From positions 3,478,258-3,483,770 of the forward strand of contig NZ_CP024636.1 of assembly GCF_009728735.1 (NCBI RefSeq): a stretch of 5,513 nt of DNA, given 5' to 3'. The translations under genes were made by a program, and so were the position numbers. Positions 1-5,127 of this stretch are shown piece by piece. Every line of letters starts with the position of its first letter. The first letter of the stretch is position 1. The DNA comes from Pantoea phytobeneficialis. Its GTDB lineage: Bacteria > Pseudomonadota > Gammaproteobacteria > Enterobacterales > Enterobacteriaceae. A model generated the notes under the pieces. That model made no database searches and was not told where the DNA came from. It was given only the letters and a program-made list of their open reading frames with translations.

Positions 1-1065
1 AGCGGTACCGGTACGGCGACCGGCATTGCGCCCGGTTACACCTTTGAGTTGCTCAATGCGCCACATTTCAGCGACAACGGTGAGTATCTGACCACCAGTG
101 CGGAATATCGCTTCGAGGAAAACAGCTATGCCAGCGGCGATGTCACCGCCTCGCACAACATCACCTTTACCGTGTTACCCACCACGATCACCTATCGTGC
201 GCCCCCCAGAACGCCGTGGCCGAAAACGCATGGCCCGCAGACCGCGAAAGTGGTGGGGCCAAAAGGTGAATCGATCTGGACCGACCGCTATGGCCGGGTG
301 AAGGTGAAATTCCACTGGGACCGACTGGCAAAAGGTGACGACACCAGTTCGTGCTGGGTGCGTGTCTCCAGTGCCTGGGCGGGCCAGGGCTTTGGTGGGG
401 TGCAGATCCCGCGTGTCGGCGATGAAGTGGTGGTGGATTTTATCAATGGTGATCCGGACCGCCCGCTGATCATTGGCCGCGTGTATAACGAGGCGAGTAT
501 GCCCCCCTGGGCGCTGCCCGCAGCGGCGACGCAGATGGGGTTTCTCAGTCGCTCGAAAGATGGCACGTCAGACACCGCCAATGCGCTGCGTTTTGAGGAT
601 AAAGCGGGCGAAGAGCAACTGTGGATCCAGGCACAGAAGAACATGGATACCCATGTTAAGAATGATGCGACGCATACGGTTGTTAATAATCAAACGGTGA
701 CTGTCGGTGCTAACCATGAGACCCGAGTCAAGGGTGATCGCACTATCGGAACTCAGGGAAACAGTAAAACATTAACTACCGGTGACCGGACTGAGCGTAC
801 TCTGGCTTCTTATTTAATTTCTGCTGGTGATTCAATTCGTATCGAGTGTGGTGAAAGTGCAATCGAATTGACCAAAGAGGGTGAGATCAATTTTATTGGT
901 AAATATTTTAATCTCACTGTTGAACAGGATGGTGAAATCAATACCTCTAACGGAAAACTTCAGTTAAATCCTGATGGAGGAACAGCAGCAACACTCGCTC
1001 CAGGTAGGGGGCAAAAATCCTCAATTGAGAATGAGATTAAAGATTACTTTAATGTTAAGGGATGA
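1..1065 (+). CDS. vgrG: VgrG spike protein, C-terminal part (5' truncated by window)
   Basis: This is the T6SS tip spike protein, which trimerises on the Hcp tube and carries a PAAR-tipped effector. The reading frame is open from base 1, so the gene starts outside the window; 354 residues are visible. In this partial numbering, residues 1-75 finish the gp27-like base. Residues ~78-170 are the gp5-like OB fold, recognisable from WTDRYGRVKVKFHWDR, SCWVRVSSAWAG, FGGVQIPRVGDEVVVDF and DPDRPLIIGRVYN. From ~211 on there is the repetitive valine/threonine/glycine pattern of the beta-helix needle (HVKNDATHTVVNNQTVTVG). The last ~70 residues look cargo-specific. There is no added enzymatic domain at the C-terminus. 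G+C drops sharply around 650-700, so the conserved core and the tail appear to have different histories. The stop codon abuts the start region of the chaperone gene, which suggests one operon. The family call is certain; which vgrG paralogue it is cannot be told. Confidence 0.96.
   Translation, partial: SGTGTATGIAPGYTFELLNAPHFSDNGEYLTTSAEYRFEENSYASGDVTASHNITFTVLPTTITYRAPPRTPWPKTHGPQTAKVVGPKGESIWTDRYGRVKVKFHWDRLAKGDDTSSCWVRVSSAWAGQGFGGVQIPRVGDEVVVDFINGDPDRPLIIGRVYNEASMPPWALPAAATQMGFLSRSKDGTSDTANALRFEDKAGEEQLWIQAQKNMDTHVKNDATHTVVNNQTVTVGANHETRVKGDRTIGTQGNSKTLTTGDRTERTLASYLISAGDSIRIECGESAIELTKEGEINFIGKYFNLTVEQDGEINTSNGKLQLNPDGGTAATLAPGRGQKSSIENEIKDYFNVKG
1057..1061 (+). promoter_or_regulatory. 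Shine-Dalgarno that decides the chaperone start
   Basis: AAGGG lies in the last codons of vgrG. It touches the ATG at 1062 (no spacer) but lies 6 bases before the ATG at 1068. The second ATG is therefore the better start, giving a protein beginning MAIYTLQEASLELP. If the ATG at 1062 were used, the genes would overlap by the four bases ATGA. Either way translation is probably coupled to vgrG. Confidence 0.55.
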
Positions 1066-1067
1066 AC

Positions 1068-1859
1068 ATGGCTATTTATACGCTTCAGGAAGCCTCATTG
1101 GAACTGCCTGATATATTCAAAGATCGTACGATGAATTTATTCACGTTGAGTGAAAATAATGCCAGTGAATTCACATTTGTCGTATCACGGGCATCTGCGC
1201 AACATGACGAAAATGTAAAAAAAGTGGCAGCGAAAATTGTCAGGGAAATGGAAATAACCCTACATGGCTTCAAAGTCGAGACAACAAGAATTATCCATGT
1301 TGATACACTACCTGCTGTTGAGATATTTTATCATTTCAGGAATGAAGGTGGTGAGATTTGGCAGAAACAAACTATCGTGATATTGGATGACGAGATTGTT
1401 GGAAAAAAGATTGTTTGTTATATAGGGACTTGCCCTGATAACTTTCCTGATTATTATAACAAACAATATCAGGCGATTGTTGACAGCATTCGATTTAATC
1501 GTGTTGAAGTTGCTGAATCAGTCCCGGTTGATTCAAATTCTAATGCGATATTCTTTTCTTTTGATACCGATACAAAAACGATCACTGCCTATGAGGCAGT
1601 ACAATCTCTTTATAAGCATGTTGATTTAAAAAGAGCCTTGAACGGAAATTATCTTTTCTTCGATGCTAAGGGGCGTTCACTTCACATTGTTGCGCTTAAT
1701 AATCAGGATCCTGTTCGTTATGCTCTATGCACTTCACCACGAAATGATGCTTCTTCTCTGATTCAGGTTCTGGGATTGGCGAAAGATTTTGATGGGCCTG
1801 AAGGTTTATCCAGTGAGCAGTATATTTTGCAGTTTTTACAGAGGCATAAGGATGTGTAA
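1068..1859 (+). CDS. DUF1795/DcrB-like T6SS effector chaperone (Eag family) with C-terminal extension
   Basis: This is probably the dedicated cytosolic chaperone that binds the prePAAR/transmembrane segments of the next gene's product and helps load it on VgrG. That role is known for Eag proteins and inferred here from family and position. Residues ~1-145 match the DUF1795 pattern: an opening like IYTLQEASLELPD, a FTFVVSRA strand, a central amphipathic helix (ENVKKVAAKIVREME), then PAVEIFYHFRNEGGEIWQKQ and a closing helix ending AIVDSIRF. No signal peptide is seen, unlike the lipoprotein DcrB itself. Typical Eag chaperones are about 140-150 residues. This one has 263 (265 from the ATG at 1062), so the last ~110 residues (from about NAIFFSFDTD to the end) form an extra mixed alpha/beta segment I do not recognise. 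It sits 3 bases upstream of the effector gene in the same AT-rich block. The family is confident; the partner is inferred. Confidence 0.88.
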   Translation: MAIYTLQEASLELPDIFKDRTMNLFTLSENNASEFTFVVSRASAQHDENVKKVAAKIVREMEITLHGFKVETTRIIHVDTLPAVEIFYHFRNEGGEIWQKQTIVILDDEIVGKKIVCYIGTCPDNFPDYYNKQYQAIVDSIRFNRVEVAESVPVDSNSNAIFFSFDTDTKTITAYEAVQSLYKHVDLKRALNGNYLFFDAKGRSLHIVALNNQDPVRYALCTSPRNDASSLIQVLGLAKDFDGPEGLSSEQYILQFLQRHKDV

Positions 1860-1862
1860 ATC

Positions 1863-3197
1863 ATGGGCGAATTTAATGCTGCCCGAGAAGAGGATGATAT
1901 AGCTCATACTGCTTCCAAAGGCTGGATGATTGCCGGTTTAATCGGTGGTGCAATACTTGGCGCTGCTGCGGTTGCGGTAACCGGAGGTGCCGCACTTGTG
2001 GTGGTTTCAGCTGCCGCTGCGGGGGCTTGCTCTGCGGGGGGGATAGGTGAAGTGCTGGGAAGTATGTCATGGGCACCTCGACATAACACCGGCAAACTTC
2101 TTACGGGCTCACCGAATGTTTTTATCAACAGCAGAGCTGCGATCCGGGCACATTTATCCAATGGTGCCTGCGATGAACATAGTGGCTCCTTGCAACGGGT
2201 TGCGGAAGGATCTGACAAAGTCTTTATTAACGCCTTTCCTGCCGCCCGAATCGGTGATCGCCTGACATGCAGTGCCGAGATATTCAGTGGCTCAGAAAAT
2301 GTGTTAATCGGTGGGCATAAAATCCAAACAGATGAAATTAATCCAGAGATACCCGGTTGGGTTAACTGGTTGATGTTAGGAATTGGTGCAGGTGCGGTTG
2401 CAATTCTGGCTTCTCCGGCCATCGCGTTGTTAGGAACTCTGGGGGCACTGGGTGGCGGCTATGCCGGAAACTGGGCAGGTGGAAAACTGTTTGGTGAGGG
2501 TTCTGACGGGCAAAAATGGTCGATGCTGCTTGGCAGCGTGATCGGTGGCGCAGCGGGCGGTAAAGGAGGGATGAAATTTGATGCCTGGCGTTCCTTAAAA
2601 CCTGACGAAGTTGTGGAGAATCTGCCTAATCTTGTAACTGAGCCAGTATCCTCAAAAATGACGCTAGCTGATGCTGTTGGTAAGGCGAAAGCGGATGAAT
2701 GGACATCCGCAGGGCGTATGAATGCACTAAAAAATAATCCCAAATTGTCTGAAAAACTCAGTGATGATCAAATAGGGGCCTTATATGGATATACAACAAA
2801 TGAAGGATACACGGCCCTTAACCCGGCATTGAGGGGGCAGACATCTTTAACTCCTGAATTAGAAGCATTTGCTTCTCACGCTACTGATGGTCTGTCTCAA
2901 CTCCCCGCCTATGAAGGAAGTTCATTCCGGGGTATCAGTTCTCTTCCTGAAGATGTGCTAGCTAACAATCAGATAGGTAACGTGGTTTCTGACGGTGCAT
3001 TTATGAGCACATCGTCGGGGGAACCATTCAGTGGTAATATACTAATTAAAGTGGATGGTGTATCAGGTAGGGATATTTCATTTTTATCAGAATATCCTCA
3101 CGAAGCTGAAGTTTTGTACCCACCAGGTACTCAATTTAATGTGGTAAATAGGGTAGACGGCAGTGGTAAAACGCTGTTGGGCTATAAGGAGTTATGA
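1863..3197 (+). CDS. tre1: PAAR-domain T6SS effector with C-terminal ADP-ribosyltransferase toxin (Tre1-like)
   Basis: This is a secreted antibacterial toxin of 444 residues. Residues 6-15 (AAREEDDIAH) fit the prePAAR motif AARxxDxxxH. Residues ~20-65 are a long Gly/Ala-rich hydrophobic region. Residues ~74-157 are the PAAR cap that sharpens the VgrG tip, and ~165-235 are a second hydrophobic region, which together make the two-TM effector architecture handled by Eag chaperones. The C-terminal domain (~265-444) is an R-S-E class mono-ADP-ribosyltransferase: the helix ALYGYTTNEGYTALNPALRG (307-325), R356 in SSFRG, S382-T383-S384, and E414-x-E416 in HEAEVLYPPGTQF. All catalytic motifs are present, so the toxin should be active. 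Together with the downstream glycohydrolase this matches Tre1 of Serratia proteamaculans, which transfers ADP-ribose from NAD+ to an arginine of FtsZ and stops division. The FtsZ target is inferred by homology. AAGGA at 1848-1852 is a plausible ribosome site, 10 bases before the ATG. Confidence 0.93.
   Translation: MGEFNAAREEDDIAHTASKGWMIAGLIGGAILGAAAVAVTGGAALVVVSAAAAGACSAGGIGEVLGSMSWAPRHNTGKLLTGSPNVFINSRAAIRAHLSNGACDEHSGSLQRVAEGSDKVFINAFPAARIGDRLTCSAEIFSGSENVLIGGHKIQTDEINPEIPGWVNWLMLGIGAGAVAILASPAIALLGTLGALGGGYAGNWAGGKLFGEGSDGQKWSMLLGSVIGGAAGGKGGMKFDAWRSLKPDEVVENLPNLVTEPVSSKMTLADAVGKAKADEWTSAGRMNALKNNPKLSEKLSDDQIGALYGYTTNEGYTALNPALRGQTSLTPELEAFASHATDGLSQLPAYEGSSFRGISSLPEDVLANNQIGNVVSDGAFMSTSSGEPFSGNILIKVDGVSGRDISFLSEYPHEAEVLYPPGTQFNVVNRVDGSGKTLLGYKEL
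3186..3191 (+). promoter_or_regulatory. Strong Shine-Dalgarno for the immunity gene, inside the toxin's last codons
   Basis: AAGGAG is a near-consensus ribosome site within the toxin's final codons (Lys-Glu-Leu). The ATG at 3194 overlaps the toxin stop as ATGA but lies only 2 bases away. The next codon, ATG at 3197, is 5 bases away and better placed. Coupling plus a strong site would make antidote translation follow toxin translation closely. Confidence 0.65.
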
Positions 3198-4288
3198 TGA
3201 TTGATCTTAGGGCTGATGATTTTGAGCTGTTTAGTTATGCGGAGCGTTATGCGCATTTAACTCCTCAGGCCTCACGGCAACTAATGAACCGGATGTCTTT
3301 CGATCCTAAACCTTTAAGAGATAAACTTGAAGGATCTGGTAAACCCGAATGGATGAAATCATTACCACAGAAAATATCGGACTCTGAGGTGCTGGATAAA
3401 TGCCAGGGTGCTCTGATAGGACTGGCGGTTGGAGATGCAATCGGTACAACATTGGAGTTTATGCCCAGAGACAAAGCGCATGTAGAAGATATGGTTGGCA
3501 AGGGTCCATTCGGCCTTAATCCGGGAGAGTGGACTGATGATACGTCAATGGCATTATGCCTGGCTGAAACGTATGCGGAAGATAAAAGATGCAATATTGA
3601 CCTGTTTCGGCAAAAGCTTGTTAGCTGGTATAAAAAAGGAACTAATAGTTCCAATGGCATATGTTTCGACATAGGTAATACAACACGCTACGCTCTTGAA
3701 CAATTCATCCTTCATGGCGCAGATTGGTTGGGAAACACTTCTCCTGATACTGCTGGAAATGCAGCACTGATTCGCCATGCACCAGTAGCAATTTTTCGGA
3801 GAAAGTCGTTTATACAAGGCTGGAGAGATGCAGCAATGCAAAGCCAGGCTACACACGGTGCTGCTGAATCAATTGATAGTTGTCGTTTTTTTAATGTGAT
3901 ACTCCATTATCTCTTAAATGGCTATGACAAAAAGGAGAGTTTCTCCCCCCACATTTTGGCAACGTCAATTCGTGTGCTTCTAATCAATGCCGGAGAGTAT
4001 AAAGATAAAGCACGAGATCAAATCCGATCATCAGGATATGTTATTGATACATTAGAAGCTGCATTGTGGGCGGTTTGGCACACTGATAACTTTAAAGATG
4101 CCGTGTTGCTGGCGGCAAACTTAGCTGATGATGCCGATAGTGTTGCCGCAACCGCTGGACAATTGGCAGGTGCGCTATATGGTCTCTCAGGAATCCCAAA
4201 GGAATGGATAAATAAGATAGTCTTTAGGGAGAAAATACTATCTCTAGCTGAAGAAATGTTTGTCAACTCCCCAGATGAGTTGGATTGA
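3197..4288 (+). CDS. tri1: ADP-ribosylglycohydrolase immunity protein (Tri1-like, DraG family)
   Basis: This is a cytosolic immunity protein for the upstream ART toxin. It belongs to the DraG/ARH family of Mg-dependent enzymes that remove ADP-ribose from arginine. Numbering from the ATG at 3194: GALIGLAVGDAIG (72-84), WTDDTSMAL (113-121) with the metal-ligand triad T114-D115-D116, NGICFDIGNTT (154-164), AGNAALIRHAPVA (187-199), TH at 220-221, and DADSVAATAGQLAGALYG (313-330) with D313, D315 and S316 as the second metal site. The active site looks complete. The DraG core begins near residue 65; before it is a ~60-residue extension (LRADDFELFSYAERYAHLTP and onward). In Serratia Tri1 such an extension plugs the toxin's active site, so two protection modes are expected here: specific blocking and enzymatic reversal. 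The dual role is inferred from that homologue. The start overlaps or abuts the toxin stop, so the two genes are translationally coupled. Confidence 0.93.
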   Translation: MIDLRADDFELFSYAERYAHLTPQASRQLMNRMSFDPKPLRDKLEGSGKPEWMKSLPQKISDSEVLDKCQGALIGLAVGDAIGTTLEFMPRDKAHVEDMVGKGPFGLNPGEWTDDTSMALCLAETYAEDKRCNIDLFRQKLVSWYKKGTNSSNGICFDIGNTTRYALEQFILHGADWLGNTSPDTAGNAALIRHAPVAIFRRKSFIQGWRDAAMQSQATHGAAESIDSCRFFNVILHYLLNGYDKKESFSPHILATSIRVLLINAGEYKDKARDQIRSSGYVIDTLEAALWAVWHTDNFKDAVLLAANLADDADSVAATAGQLAGALYGLSGIPKEWINKIVFREKILSLAEEMFVNSPDELD

Positions 4289-4293
4289 TTATG

Positions 4294-4318
4294 AGTCTCA
4301 GAACATCGTTCTGAGACT
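4294..4318 (+). terminator. Perfect 11-bp hairpin after the immunity gene
   Basis: AGTCTCAGAAC (4294-4304) and GTTCTGAGACT (4308-4318) are exact reverse complements around a 3-base loop (ATC). The repeat begins 5 bases after the tri1 stop, where an operon terminator would lie. The trailing sequence is only GTTTGAG, so the U-tract is poor; it may act as an RNA 3'-end stabiliser or a weak terminator, and it is symmetric enough to function on either strand. The inverted repeat is certain; the termination role is moderate. Confidence 0.5.
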
Positions 4319-4358
4319 GTTTGAGAAATGTTGGTAGGTTAATTTTTAGATTCATCTG

Positions 4359-4661
4359 TTGTCTAATATAGATATATTTGGTGTTATTGTCGCTGATGGA
4401 AAATTAGGCGGGAGTGTCGGAAGCATCGGAGCCTTCGCCGGTGTAAAGGTGTTTATTGATGAAACCGAATACTCAGTGAATATCAAGGGATCAGGTGAGT
4501 TGGCGCTGGCGCCTGGATTAAAAGCAGATGCAGGTCTTCAAGTTATGATCAAGCCACTGGTCGATTGGTTTTTTGGTTATTCGGATGATACTTCATCTTC
4601 TCCAATGGCCGGAGATAGTACTATTGCGACCGAGAGTGCTACAGTTTTGGTTGGTAACTAA
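4359..4661 (+). pseudogene. Unrecognised 3' gene fragment, possibly the tail of a lost T6SS effector
   Basis: The frame is open from 4350 (after a TAG at 4347) to the TAA at 4659-4661, about 100 residues. The only possible early start is the TTG at 4359. No ATG occurs until residue 63, and the nearest AGG is about 20 bases away, so there is no credible ribosome site. The protein-like part is Gly/Ala-rich and strand-like (GVIVADGKLGGSVGSIGAFA, then VKVFIDETEYSVNIKG, ELALAPGLKADAGLQVMIKP and LVDWFFG), followed by a Ser/Thr-rich tail. I do not recognise the family. Lack of a start, its place behind a complete toxin-immunity pair, and a tiny membrane ORF 20 bases downstream suggest the C-terminal remnant of an older effector whose 5' part was replaced. 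It could instead be a small gene using the TTG. Confidence 0.45.
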
Positions 4662-4685
4662 ATTTTATGGTTAGGCTAGAATGGA

Positions 4686-4916
4686 TTGGTTTGGCTTTCT
4701 TTTTTTATTTGCTTTTTTTCTATTTGGAATGGAAAGGATCGTTATTCAAAAAAAGGATGGTTAATCTGTGGCGGGCGATTGATTCTGGTTCTAATTGCGA
4801 CAGTATTGATTAGCTTCTTTTTTAAATGGTTATCTTTCTCTGAGCATAATGCCTGTGTCGCAAGCCAAACATTCCCCTCTGATTATCGGCATGTCTTCGT
4901 GTCTGGTGTTATATAG
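4686..4916 (+). CDS. Small hydrophobic two-membrane-segment protein, frame uncertain
   Basis: This is a possible inner-membrane immunity protein, or its remnant, of unknown family. Read from the TTG at 4686 it gives 76 residues: a hydrophobic segment (WLSFFICFFSIW), a basic loop (NGKDRYSKKGW), a second segment (LILVLIATVLISFFFKWL) and a ~25-residue tail ending at the TAG at 4914-4916. The better start signal is the ATG at 4681, with TTAGG 5 bases upstream, but that lies in another frame: MDWFGFLFLFAFFLFG and onward, stopping after 27 codons at 4764. A -1 shift at T7 (4700-4706) or A7 (4748-4754) would join that start to the long frame, giving about 78 residues. Base composition is very AT-rich (18/60 G+C at 4681-4740). 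It begins about 20 bases after the preceding fragment, the usual arrangement of effector then immunity gene. Whether it is expressed is unclear. Confidence 0.42.
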   Translation: MVWLSFFICFFSIWNGKDRYSKKGWLICGGRLILVLIATVLISFFFKWLSFSEHNACVASQTFPSDYRHVFVSGVI

Positions 4917-5038
4917 ATCTGGTTGGATGTCACAGGAATGAATCTGACTACTTTTTTGAAGAAAATAAACGTTGCCTAGGAATAAGTCTATCTACAATAA
5001 TACCTCTCTGATAAATACACGTTTCTTTAATTATCTCT

Positions 5039-5055
5039 CAACAATCAAATTGTTG
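5039..5055. repeat. Short palindrome upstream of the second vgrG
   Basis: CAACAAT (5039-5045) and ATTGTTG (5049-5055) are exact reverse complements separated by CAA. An overlapping alternative pairs ATCAAA (5044-5049) with TTTGAT (5056-5061). It overlaps the -35 region of the candidate promoter, so it could be an operator. Such short AT-rich palindromes also arise by chance. Confidence 0.35.
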
Positions 5056-5080
5056 TTTGATGCTTTGCCCTGCGTATAAA
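5053..5080 (+). promoter_or_regulatory. Candidate sigma-70 promoter for the second vgrG
   Basis: TTGTTT (5053-5058) as -35 and TATAAA (5075-5080) as -10 are separated by 16 bases. The -10 is a good match, the -35 weak; TG at 5071-5072 adds a near-extended -10. It would start transcription around 5087, about 40 bases before the vgrG ATG. The 211-bp gap 4917-5127 that holds it shows no gene. A second, poorer candidate is TTGCCT (4972) with TACAAT (4993), 15-base spacer. Confidence 0.35.
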
Positions 5081-5127
5081 AAATTCCTTTCGGTGGTTAA
5101 TTGTAAATTCGTTATGGAATCTTGCTT

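Noticed and set aside
288..644. 118-codon open frame on the minus strand
   Set aside because: It is antisense to the conserved OB fold of VgrG, and the low stop frequency is explained by high G+C.
1904..2422. 172-codon open frame on the minus strand
   Set aside because: It lies entirely inside the effector gene, opposite its PAAR and hydrophobic regions. The Ala/Pro-rich translation mirrors the Gly/Ala-rich sense strand.
3265..3672. 135-codon open frame on the minus strand
   Set aside because: It lies inside the immunity gene, whose sense frame carries intact DraG motifs over the same bases. There is no family signal of its own.
4929..4957. Possible terminator after the small membrane ORF (GTCA/TGAC followed by six Ts)
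   Set aside because: The stem is only 4-5 pairs with a bulge and an 8-base loop, too weak to call even with the T run.
4972..4998. Alternative promoter TTGCCT / TACAAT
   Set aside because: The spacer is 15 bases and the start would lie over 120 bases from vgrG. The pair at 5053-5080 fits better.
4289..5127. Insertion sequence, tRNA or CRISPR in the region between tri1 and the second vgrG
   Set aside because: No transposase frame, terminal repeats, cloverleaf or spaced direct repeats are visible in this stretch.
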